The position numbers and the translations under genes were made by a program. Shown here one piece after another: positions 7,814 to 15,136 of a stretch of DNA of 53,868 nt. Within the stretch, counting starts at the first letter, position 1; each line of letters begins with the position of its first letter. The DNA comes from Prevotellaceae bacterium UBA4361 (GTDB lineage Bacteria > Bacteroidota > Bacteroidia > Bacteroidales > Bacteroidaceae): NCBI GenBank assembly GCA_002393575.1, contig DGSN01000049.1:1-53868 (forward strand). Direction: 5' to 3'. The notes under the pieces were generated by a model. That model worked only from the letters and a program-made list of their open reading frames with translations. It made no database searches and was not told where the DNA came from.

Positions 7814-8776
7814 TCACACATTCACCTCCTCCAGCGTGACAAGTTTGTTGACAATAGCATAGATAGTGATGCCCGCCGAGGAATGGATAGAAAGCTTTCG
7901 AGCAATATTGCGTCGGTGAGTCGTCACCGTATTGACACTGATGCAAAGACTATCGGCAATTTCCTTGTTCGCCATCCCCTTTGCCACACAGACCACGATT
8001 TCCTTTTCCCTCTCCGACAAAGTCTCATCAGCCATCTGAGCGTCATTCTCCAAAGCAAGCAGTTCGTCCTGTTCCTGACGAGTCTTATTGAGATACGCCA
8101 ATCGGCGCACCGCTGGCGTAAAGAGATTATCCTCGACGCGACAATGCACCTCCAAGTCCTCCTGCGTGCGGTAGAGCTCATAAATCACAGCATTCAACTC
8201 ATTGTCAACACCTTTCTGGGGATAATACTGAATGAAAAGATTCTTCAACTCCCGAAGCTTCCGGTCAATGCTCTCATGGTGCTTCGAGAGCAGATGGTTG
8301 GCGTTGTCAGCCAGTACCGCATTGTCCCCGGAAAGAAGCTTCTCCACGTAGGAGAAAGTCACCTTTTCCTCATACTCCATGTGCTTTCTCACTTCCTCCA
8401 CATAGGAATCGAAAAACTTCAGCACAAGGAATGCCACCTCGTTTTTCACCGAACAGTCAATGGCATTCAGCATATTCCGACGCATCGTCGGAAACTGATA
8501 GTCCAGGAAATAAGCGTGAGTTTGCCTCAGATAGTCCAAAAGCGACCTCACACTCAAGTCGCCCAAGACTATCGGACTGTTCTTGGCACCATCCTTCACA
8601 TAATTGATGACAGCAATGAACGTGTCTGCATCCACATCCTTCTGCTGGCATATTTCCTTGATGGATTTTTCTCCAAAACCAAAGGAAATGCCAAAACGAC
8701 TCATCACTTGCAGGAGTCGATAGTCATTCGCTAACACGTAACTGACCTTGTCTGTTGTTTTATATTCACCTGCCAT
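7814..8776 (-). CDS. Hemerythrin/RIC-like di-iron protein fused to a LuxR-type HTH
   Basis: This 320-residue protein has three parts. Residues 12-60 resemble the ScdA_N/DUF542 domain (MSRFGISFGFGEKSIKEICQ), but the Cys-Cys pair typical of that domain is replaced by Gly-Phe. Residues 75-225 form a hemerythrin-like bundle with H87, H132, E136, H166 or H167, H211 and E215, matching the spacing of the di-iron ligands in YtfE/RIC. Residues 250-313 are a LuxR-type helix-turn-helix (LSEREKEIVVCVAKGMANKE, then VNTVTTHRRNIARKL). It is therefore a likely DNA-binding sensor of O2, NO or iron. It is divergent from feoAB, which makes that operon and itself plausible targets. The ligand and targets are inference. 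Confidence 0.85.
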   Translation of the reverse strand: MAGEYKTTDKVSYVLANDYRLLQVMSRFGISFGFGEKSIKEICQQKDVDADTFIAVINYVKDGAKNSPIVLGDLSVRSLLDYLRQTHAYFLDYQFPTMRRNMLNAIDCSVKNEVAFLVLKFFDSYVEEVRKHMEYEEKVTFSYVEKLLSGDNAVLADNANHLLSKHHESIDRKLRELKNLFIQYYPQKGVDNELNAVIYELYRTQEDLEVHCRVEDNLFTPAVRRLAYLNKTRQEQDELLALENDAQMADETLSEREKEIVVCVAKGMANKEIADSLCISVNTVTTHRRNIARKLSIHSSAGITIYAIVNKLVTLEEVNV

Positions 8777-8812
8777 TCAAATGAACCCTTTCTTTCGTTA
8801 GCAACTTCGCTG

Positions 8813-8843
8813 CAAAGTTAATGGAAAATGAGAAAACTGCCAA
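8813..8843 (-). promoter_or_regulatory. Promoter for the hemerythrin/LuxR regulator
   Basis: On the minus strand, TTG (8843-8841) is followed after 20 bases by TAACTTTG (8820-8813). This is a full match to the Bacteroidetes promoter. The leader would be about 30 bases. Confidence 0.75.
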
Positions 8844-8900
8844 CTAATTCATCGAAAATGAAACAAAAGAGACTGGTAGGGAGGAGATTTTTCTTGTCCT

Positions 8901-8918
8901 ATACTCAATAGTGAGTAT
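8901..8918. promoter_or_regulatory. Candidate operator between regulator and feoAB
   Basis: ATACTCA-ATAG-TGAGTAT is a perfect palindrome with 7-base arms and a 4-base centre. It abuts the -33 element of the feoAB promoter and lies about 58 bases upstream of the regulator's -33 element, so a bound protein could affect either gene. The binding protein is not known from sequence; the adjacent LuxR-type regulator or a Fur-family repressor are candidates. Confidence 0.6.
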
Positions 8919-8948
8919 TGTTTCGGTAGAAAAAAAACAATATCTTTG
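8918..8948 (+). promoter_or_regulatory. Promoter for feoAB
   Basis: TTG (8918-8920), 20 bases, then TATCTTTG (8941-8948) is a full match to the Bacteroidetes promoter. Transcription would begin near 8955, leaving a leader of about 15 bases before the ATG at 8970. Confidence 0.8.
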
Positions 8949-8969
8949 CAAACCGTTAAAACAAGATAC

Positions 8970-11372
8970 ATGAAGCTAAGCGAACTCAAAACAGGCGAAA
9001 GTGGAGTCATTGTCAGTGTGAGAGGACATGGAGGTTTCCGCAAACGCATCATAGAAATGGGATTCATCAAGGGAGAACTCGTCGAGGTGCTCCTGAACGC
9101 CCCTCTTCGCGACCCGGTGAAGTATAAAATCATGGATTACGAGGTGTCGCTCCGAAGAGCGGAAGCAGAACTGGTGGATGTGGTCAGCGAGGAAGAGGCC
9201 AAGCAGTGGGAACAAGGTCAGCAACAGCAAGAAAGCATCGTTGCCGATGACTGCTCGGCGGAGGTGAGACGCCAACGCATGAGGGAAATGGCGCAAGAGC
9301 GTGACAGGGAACTCACGGTGTGCTTTGTGGGAAACCCGAACTGCGGAAAAACTTCGCTGTTCAACATCGCCAGTGGCGCTCATGAGCGTGTGGGCAATTA
9401 TTCGGGTGTGACGGTTGATGCCAAGGAAGGCGTGTTCACGCACGAGGGCTACACGTTTCGTGTCATCGACTTGCCTGGCACGTACTCTCTCACCACTTAT
9501 ACGCCCGAGGAGCTTTATGTGCGCAAGTACATCATCGACAAGACTCCTTCGGTCATCATCAACGTTGTGGATGCCTCCAACCTGGAGCGCAACCTCTACC
9601 TCACGACCCAGCTCATCGACATGGATGTGCCCATGATTATGGCACTCAACATGTTTGACGAAATGCGCGAAAGCGGCAACCAGCTCGATTTGGATTTCTT
9701 GGGCAGGCTCCTCGGTGTGCCTGTCGTTCCAACGGTAGGACGAACGGGAGAAGGAGTGAAGGAACTGTTCTCCACAATCATTGCCATTCATGAAGGTAGG
9801 CAGGAAACGTCCCGACACATCCATGTGAACCATGGAAAGCTGTTGGAGGAGTGCATCGACAGGGTGGAAGAGAAGATTCGTGTGAACCCTGAGCCTCACT
9901 TCAACTACTCGGCTCGTTTTCTCTCAATCAAGATGCTTGAGAACGACAAGCAAATCATTGGGGTGTGCAAGCAGTTCCCGAATTACAAGGACATCAAAGC
10001 CACGCAGGAGAGCTGCCAGCAGTTCATCAAGTCGGAGCTGAAGGAGGATGCGGAGAGTGCGCTGACGGATGCGAAATACGGTTTCATCCGTGGCGCGCTC
10101 AAGGAATGCTTTGTGAAGAAAAGGCATTATACGCGCCATCTCACCCAGTATCTCGATTCGGTCGTCACGAACAAGTGGTTGGGCTACCCCATCTTCCTCC
10201 TCATGATGTTCGTGACGTTCTTCTGCACTTTCAAGCTGGGCGAATATCCTATGATATGGATTGATTCGCTCGTGGCATGGATAGGTGAGCTCGTGGGCAC
10301 GTATATGCCCGACGGTCCACTCAAGGACCTCGTGGTGGATGGTGTGATTGCTGGTGTGGGTGGTGTTGTGGTTTTTCTTCCCAACATCATGATTCTCTAT
10401 GCTTTCATTTCGTGGATGGAGGATTCTGGCTATATGGCTCGTGCTGCGTTCATCATGGACAAGCTGATGCATCGCATGGGGCTTCACGGCAAGTCGTTCA
10501 TTCCGATGATTATGGGGTTTGGCTGCAACATTCCCGCCATCATGTCAACCCGAACGATTGAGGACCGCAAAAGCCGCCTCGTCACCATGCTTCTCATTCC
10601 GCTCATGTCGTGCCAGGCTCGCCTTCCTGTCTATTTCATCATAACGGGGGCGTTTTTCCCACGCTATCACTTTCTTGTGATTTTCGGTCTGTACCTGCTC
10701 GGCGTGCTTCTTTCTATCGTAATGGCAAAGCTGTTCAGTCGGTTTGTGGTGCGGGGAGAATCTTATCCATTTGTCATGGAACTGCCTCCTTATCGTCTGC
10801 CGTCAGCCAAATCAGTATTCCATCACACTTGGGAAAAGGGGAAACAGTATCTTCACAAGATGGGAACGATTATCCTACTGGCATCCATTGTGGTGTGGGG
10901 ACTTTCTTATTTTCCTCAGCAAAAGGAGGGGATGTCGCGTGAGCAGCATGTGAAGCAAAGCTACATTGGACGCATCGGGCAGGCAGTGGAGCCCGTCCTC
11001 CGCCCTTGCGGGTTGGAATGGAAGGAAGGTGTAAGTCTGGTGACAGGTGTTGCAGCAAAAGAAATCGTTGCAAGTACGATGGGTGTGCTTTATTCGGCTT
11101 CGGATGGTGATGCGGAGGAATTAGACGATGAAGATGCTGAACAATCACGTTTATCCCGCATCATTAAGCACAGCGGACTCTCCACCCTCTCTGCCCTATC
11201 CTTCCTTATTTTCATCTTGCTCTACATGCCATGCATTCCTGCTTGTGTGAGCATCAAGAACGAGTCGGGTAAATGGAAGTGGTCGATTTTCACCATTGTC
11301 TATACCACTGGACTCGCCTGGATATGCTCCACAATCTTCTATCAAGTGGGGATTTTGTTGTTTAGTGTTTAG
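8970..11372 (+). CDS. feoB: Fused FeoA-FeoB ferrous iron transporter
   Basis: This 800-residue inner-membrane Fe2+ importer carries FeoA and FeoB in one chain. Residues 1-73 are the FeoA SH3-like domain (MKLSELKTGESGVIVSVRG). After an acidic, Gln-rich linker (about 74-115), the G domain has GNPNCGKTS (121-129), DLPG (167-170) and NMFD (227-230). The membrane part has the conserved GFGCNIPAIMSTRTIEDRKSR gate and SCQARLPVY core. Fusion of the two proteins is common in Bacteroidetes. The start at 8970 is preferred because the TATCTTTG box ends at 8948, so the alternative start at 8946 would precede the transcript. The last codons and the TAG stop lie inside the terminal repeat of a palindromic element. 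It is divergent from a putative di-iron regulator. Confidence 0.95.
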   Translation: MKLSELKTGESGVIVSVRGHGGFRKRIIEMGFIKGELVEVLLNAPLRDPVKYKIMDYEVSLRRAEAELVDVVSEEEAKQWEQGQQQQESIVADDCSAEVRRQRMREMAQERDRELTVCFVGNPNCGKTSLFNIASGAHERVGNYSGVTVDAKEGVFTHEGYTFRVIDLPGTYSLTTYTPEELYVRKYIIDKTPSVIINVVDASNLERNLYLTTQLIDMDVPMIMALNMFDEMRESGNQLDLDFLGRLLGVPVVPTVGRTGEGVKELFSTIIAIHEGRQETSRHIHVNHGKLLEECIDRVEEKIRVNPEPHFNYSARFLSIKMLENDKQIIGVCKQFPNYKDIKATQESCQQFIKSELKEDAESALTDAKYGFIRGALKECFVKKRHYTRHLTQYLDSVVTNKWLGYPIFLLMMFVTFFCTFKLGEYPMIWIDSLVAWIGELVGTYMPDGPLKDLVVDGVIAGVGGVVVFLPNIMILYAFISWMEDSGYMARAAFIMDKLMHRMGLHGKSFIPMIMGFGCNIPAIMSTRTIEDRKSRLVTMLLIPLMSCQARLPVYFIITGAFFPRYHFLVIFGLYLLGVLLSIVMAKLFSRFVVRGESYPFVMELPPYRLPSAKSVFHHTWEKGKQYLHKMGTIILLASIVVWGLSYFPQQKEGMSREQHVKQSYIGRIGQAVEPVLRPCGLEWKEGVSLVTGVAAKEIVASTMGVLYSASDGDAEELDDEDAEQSRLSRIIKHSGLSTLSALSFLIFILLYMPCIPACVSIKNESGKWKWSIFTIVYTTGLAWICSTIFYQVGILLFSV

Positions 11373-11569
11373 ACCCTCCCCAACCCTCCCTGAGAGGGAG
11401 GGAGTAGTCACCCGGCTTGAAAGTGAAAAGCCAAAATTAAGTACAAAAGACAAAGGACAATGTACTGGCTTTGAAATTTGTACTTTGTAAATTGTTCTTT
11501 ATACTTCTTTTCACTTTTCACTTCCTCCCTCACAGGGAGGGTTGGGATGGGTCTAAACACTAAACAAAC
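11357..11569. repeat. MITE-like palindromic element overlapping the feoB stop codon
   Basis: The left end reads TTGTTTAGTGTTTAGACCC and the right end is its exact reverse complement, GGGTCTAAACACTAAACAA. The arms continue inward for about 50 bases with only small differences (CAACCCTCCCTGAGAGGGAGG versus the right-arm complement). The centre is AT-rich (AAAGCCAAAATTAAG, TTTGTACTTTGTA). The whole is about 210 bases with no coding capacity. The left terminus provides the final codons of feoAB (Leu-Phe-Ser-Val-stop). Its folded right half may act as a terminator facing the minus-strand tRNA-Thr. Confidence 0.75.
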
Positions 11570-11613
11570 AAAAGGGAAAGAGACCAACATCTCTTTCCCT
11601 TTTGGTTTTCTTG

Positions 11614-11687
11614 AGCCTCTTGTCGGATTCGAACCAACGACCCCGAGATTACAAATCACGTGCTCTGGCCAACTGAGCTAAAGAGGC
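11614..11687 (-). tRNA. tRNA-Thr (anticodon TGT)
   Basis: A cloverleaf is read on the minus strand: acceptor GCCTCTT/AAGAGGC, D-arm with AGCTCAG, anticodon loop TTTGTAA giving TGT, and T-arm GTTGGTTCGAATCCGAC. CCA is not encoded. The anticodon stem CGTGA/TCTCG contains one T-T mismatch. It starts four bases after the SRP-like RNA hairpin and has no promoter of its own, so it is probably processed from a shared transcript. Confidence 0.95.
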
Positions 11688-11691
11688 GGGT

Positions 11692-11786
11692 GGGTAAGCT
11701 ACCTATATCGCGCCGCTACGACCTAACGCCTTTGCTGCGATCAAGCCCTGGAGGATTATAGGGAGCTGGCCGTATAGGACTTACCC
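11692..11786 (-). ncRNA. ffs: Probable bacterial small SRP RNA (4.5S)
   Basis: A 95-base sequence folds as a rod: GGGTAAG pairs with CTTACCC, then CCTATA with TATAGG. Near the tip it contains CCAGGGCTTGATCGCAGCAA followed by AGG. The pair CAGG and GCAGCAAAGG resembles the conserved symmetric-loop motif that binds Ffh. Size and shape fit 4.5S RNA, and ffh lies 1 kb away. A strong promoter is placed about 36 bases upstream. I cannot confirm the tetraloop from memory of the family, so another structured RNA is possible. Confidence 0.7.
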
Positions 11787-11821
11787 GTGTGTTTTCGCTT
11801 GGGGTTTCCCAAAAACGAGCG

Positions 11822-11852
11822 CAAAGGTACAACATTTTTCTAAATCGACAAA
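11822..11852 (-). promoter_or_regulatory. Promoter for the SRP-like RNA and tRNA-Thr
   Basis: On the minus strand, TTTG (11852-11849), 19 bases, then TACCTTTG (11829-11822) is a full consensus match. Transcription would start near 11815 and read through the structured RNA into tRNA-Thr. Confidence 0.8.
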
Positions 11853-11871
11853 CGTTTTGAAGTTTTTTTTG

Positions 11872-11879
11872 TATATTTG
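11872..11879 (+). promoter_or_regulatory. -7 box for the dedA-ffh-folD group
   Basis: TATATTTG matches the -7 consensus and lies 120 bases before the dedA start. A good -33 element at the right distance is not visible. Confidence 0.5.
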
Positions 11880-11998
11880 CAGCCGCTTTTATGAGGTATC
11901 ATTCTAAAAGGTAAAAAGTTCAATCACAAAATCGGAATATTTCCCATTCCGTTTTTTGCATTCAATTGTTTCAATCTTAATCTCATTTTTCACCCCCA

Positions 11999-12658
11999 AT
12001 GGAAGATATCATAGTCAATTTGTCACAAGGAGCGCTCGACAACCTCAATTATGGTTGGATTATTCTGTTCATGGCTATCGAGAGTTCCTTCATTCCCTTT
12101 CCATCAGAAGTAGTTATCATCCCAGCTGCATACATGGCAGCTGAAGAAGGGCAAATGTCGTATTTCATGATTGTACTTTGTGGCACTCTGGGTGCATTGA
12201 TTGGCGCATTCATCAATTATGGACTATCCTATTGGCTGGGACGCCCCATCGTCTATGCTTTTGCCAACAGTCGGTTCGGGCACATATGCCTGATCGACCA
12301 AGAGAAGGTGGAAAAGGCCGAGGCTTATTTCGACCAACATGGTTCTATCTCCACGCTCATCGGTCGCATGATTCCAGCCATCCGCCAGCTGATTTCCATT
12401 CCAGCAGGACTGGCAAAAATGAACATTGTCAACTTTGCCATTTTCACGTCTCTTGGTGCTACACTGTGGAATTTGATTTTAGTCGTTATCGGATATGTAT
12501 GCCACACGCAGGTTGATAAGGCAACACTCATTGGAACCATATCCCACTATAGTCACATCATTGGCTATACTGCTATCGCTCTGTGTCTGTTCATTCTTGC
12601 CTTCCTCATCTATCAAGGCGTGAAGAATCCCCAAAAGAATAGCGCAAAACAAAAGTAA
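11999..12658 (+). CDS. DedA-family membrane protein
   Basis: This 219-residue inner-membrane protein of the DedA/VTT (SNARE-associated) family is implicated in lipid-carrier or phospholipid movement across the membrane. It shows the N-terminal re-entrant motif ESSFIPFPSEVVIIP, the glycine-rich GALIGAFINYGLSYWLG, and the family motif IGRMIPAIRQLISIPAGLAK with its paired arginines. Several hydrophobic segments follow, and the C-terminal tail is basic. The ffh gene follows after 37 bases, so they may be co-transcribed. The exact substrate cannot be told. Confidence 0.9.
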   Translation: MEDIIVNLSQGALDNLNYGWIILFMAIESSFIPFPSEVVIIPAAYMAAEEGQMSYFMIVLCGTLGALIGAFINYGLSYWLGRPIVYAFANSRFGHICLIDQEKVEKAEAYFDQHGSISTLIGRMIPAIRQLISIPAGLAKMNIVNFAIFTSLGATLWNLILVVIGYVCHTQVDKATLIGTISHYSHIIGYTAIALCLFILAFLIYQGVKNPQKNSAKQK

Positions 12659-12695
12659 AAGTAATCGAAATTCATAATCATATTTTATATAAGAA

Positions 12696-14030
12696 ATGTT
12701 TGATAATCTATCAGAACGCCTCGAACGGTCGTTCAAGATATTAAAAGGTGAAGGACGCATCACCGAAATCAACGTAGCCGAAACACTCAAAGATGTGCGC
12801 AAGGCATTGCTGGAAGCCGATGTCAACTACAAAGTGGCAAAGAATTTCACTGACACAGTGAAACAGAAGGCACTTGGACAAAACGTGCTGACAGCCGTGA
12901 AACCAAGCCAGTTGATGGTGAAGATTGTTCACGACGAGCTCACCGAACTGATGGGAGGAAAAGCCACAGACCTCAATCTGAAGAGCCATCCTTCTGTGAT
13001 TCTGATGGCTGGACTCAACGGTGCTGGTAAGACCACTCTCAGCGGAAAGCTGGCTCACTTGCTCAAAGCCAAGCAGGGACACAATCCATTGCTTGCTGCT
13101 TGCGACACATTCCGTCCTGCAGCCATGGAACAATTGCGAGTACTTGCCGAGCAAATCAATGTTCCTATTCATTTAGAGGAAGGGGCAACCGACCCAATCC
13201 TTGTGGCTCGCAACGCCATCGCGGAAGCCAAGCAGAAGGGCTATGATGTTGTTATCGTCGATACCGCAGGTCGCCAGTCCATCGACGAGGAACTCATGCA
13301 ACAGATTTCCCAAATCAAAGATGCTACGAATCCTGATGAGACACTGCTCGTGGTGGATGCTATGACAGGACAAGATGCTGTGAACACTGCCAAAGAATTC
13401 AACGACCGACTTGCCATCGACGGAGTAGTTCTGACCAAACTCGATGGTGACACCCGTGGTGGTGCAGCCCTTTCCATTCGTACCGTGGTCGATAAACCCA
13501 TCAAGTTTGTGGGTACTGGAGAAAAGATGGAGGCACTCGACGTGTTCCATCCTTCCCGCATGGCAGACCGCATCCTCGGCATGGGCGACATTGTCAGTTT
13601 CGTGGAACGCGCCCAGCAACAGTTCGACGAAGAGGAAGCCAAAAAACTGGAGGCAAAAATCAAGAAGAACAAGTTCGACTATAACGATTTCCTCGGGCAA
13701 ATCCAGCAAATCAAGAAAATGGGCAACATCAAGGAACTTGCCGGCATGATTCCAGGCGTTGGAAAAGCCATCAAAGACATCGACATTGACGACAACGCCT
13801 TCAAGAGCGTTGAAGCCATGATTTCATCCATGACTCCATACGAGCGAGAGCATCCAGAAGCCATCAACATGAGCAGAAAGATGCGCATTGCCAAGGGAAG
13901 CGGAAATTCCATCGACGAGGTGAACCGCATCACCAAGCAATTCGACCAGATGCGAAAGATGATGCGTGCCATGACAGGTAGCAAGATGAACAAATTGATG
14001 GCAAACATGCCAAAAGGATTCAGAAAATAA
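12696..14030 (+). CDS. ffh: Signal recognition particle protein Ffh
   Basis: This 444-residue SRP54 GTPase binds signal sequences of nascent membrane proteins and docks with FtsY. It has an N domain, the G domain with GLNGAGKTT (about residues 106-114), DTAGRQSIDEEL, DAMTGQDA and TKLDGDTRGGAAL, and a Met-rich M domain ending MRAMTGSKMNKLMANMPKGF. The G1 loop reads GLNGAGKTT where many species have GLQGAGKTT. It precedes folD by 9 bases and lies 1 kb from the probable SRP RNA, its partner. Confidence 0.97.
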   Translation: MFDNLSERLERSFKILKGEGRITEINVAETLKDVRKALLEADVNYKVAKNFTDTVKQKALGQNVLTAVKPSQLMVKIVHDELTELMGGKATDLNLKSHPSVILMAGLNGAGKTTLSGKLAHLLKAKQGHNPLLAACDTFRPAAMEQLRVLAEQINVPIHLEEGATDPILVARNAIAEAKQKGYDVVIVDTAGRQSIDEELMQQISQIKDATNPDETLLVVDAMTGQDAVNTAKEFNDRLAIDGVVLTKLDGDTRGGAALSIRTVVDKPIKFVGTGEKMEALDVFHPSRMADRILGMGDIVSFVERAQQQFDEEEAKKLEAKIKKNKFDYNDFLGQIQQIKKMGNIKELAGMIPGVGKAIKDIDIDDNAFKSVEAMISSMTPYEREHPEAINMSRKMRIAKGSGNSIDEVNRITKQFDQMRKMMRAMTGSKMNKLMANMPKGFRK

Positions 14031-14039
14031 GTTGACAGT

Positions 14040-14921
14040 ATGCAAATCATAGACGGAAAAGCAACAGCAGCAGCCATCAAGACAGAGATAGCAGCAGAGG
14101 TTGACCGAATCGTGAAGTCGGGAGGAAAGCGTCCACACTTGGCAGCCATCCTTGTGGGACACGACGGCGGATCAGAGACCTATGTAAAGAACAAGGTGAT
14201 TGCCTGCGAGCAATGCGGATTCAAATCCACTCTCATCCGATTCGAGTCCGACATCTCCGAAGCTGAGCTTCTGGCTGAAGTGGAACGACTCAATCGTGAT
14301 GACGATGTTGACGGATTCATCGTGCAGCTTCCTCTGCCTAAGCACATTTCCGAGCAGAAAATCATTGAAGCCATCGACTACAAAAAGGATGTTGACGGAT
14401 TCCACCCTATCAACGTAGGACGTATGTCCATCGGACTCCCCTGCTACATCAGTGCCACTCCCAATGGCATCCTCGACCTTCTTCAGCGTTACGACATCAA
14501 GACATCGGGCAAAAAATGCGTCGTGCTGGGCAGAAGTAACATCGTGGGTAAGCCAATGGCACAACTGATGATGCAGAAGCGAACACCAGGCGATGCCACC
14601 GTAACGGTTTGTCATTCACATTCCAAGAATCTCAAGGAAGAATGTCGCCAGGCAGATATTATCATCGCTGCAATCGGCATTCCAAACTTTGTAACATCAG
14701 ACATGGTCAAACCAGGTGCTGTGATTATCGATGTGGGCACCACACGTGTTCCTGACGCTTCTCGCAAAAATGGATTCCGCTTGAACGGAGATGTGAAATT
14801 CGATGAAGTTGCTCCTCTTTGCTCCTACATCACTCCTGTTCCAGGAGGCGTAGGGCCAATGACTATATGCTCTCTCATGAAGAACACCCTTGCAGCTGGC
14901 AAAAAGGAATACTACAAATAA
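14040..14921 (+). CDS. folD: Bifunctional methylenetetrahydrofolate dehydrogenase/cyclohydrolase
   Basis: This 293-residue cytoplasmic enzyme interconverts 5,10-methylene-THF and 10-formyl-THF using NADP+. Motifs are the catalytic Y48VKNK52, FIVQLPLP, KDVDGFHPINVGR, the nucleotide-binding GRSNIVGKPMA, and the C-terminal TPVPGGVGPMT. It starts 9 bases after ffh, and a strong terminator follows 38 bases after its stop, so it closes the transcription unit. Confidence 0.97.
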   Translation: MQIIDGKATAAAIKTEIAAEVDRIVKSGGKRPHLAAILVGHDGGSETYVKNKVIACEQCGFKSTLIRFESDISEAELLAEVERLNRDDDVDGFIVQLPLPKHISEQKIIEAIDYKKDVDGFHPINVGRMSIGLPCYISATPNGILDLLQRYDIKTSGKKCVVLGRSNIVGKPMAQLMMQKRTPGDATVTVCHSHSKNLKEECRQADIIIAAIGIPNFVTSDMVKPGAVIIDVGTTRVPDASRKNGFRLNGDVKFDEVAPLCSYITPVPGGVGPMTICSLMKNTLAAGKKEYYK

Positions 14922-14959
14922 GAGGAACTCGATCTATTACTCTATATTATGGATAAAAA

Positions 14960-14992
14960 GGATGTGTCAAAAATAGGCACATCCTCTTTTTT
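14960..14992 (+). terminator. Rho-independent terminator after folD
   Basis: GGATGTG (14960-14966) pairs with CACATCC (14978-14984), followed by TCTTTTTT. Confidence 0.85.
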
Positions 14993-15072
14993 CACTCTCA
15001 ACGGGGGCTCCCACCACTACTACGGCATTACATTCTCGGCTTGATTTGCATCGTTGCTTGCCACGGCCACAT

Positions 15073-15111
15073 AAAAAAGTTGAGGTCGTGTCAGTTACTT
15101 TTGACACGACC
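15073..15111 (-). terminator. Terminator for the lipoprotein gene
   Basis: On the minus strand, GGTCGTGTCA (15111-15102) pairs perfectly with TGACACGACC (15093-15084), an 8-base loop between them, and TCAACTTTTTT follows. The 15-base piece ACTTTTGACACGACC recurs at 24064-24078 just before divIC. Confidence 0.8.
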
Positions 15112-15136
15112 CCACTTGGAGAAGAAGAGGTGATGA

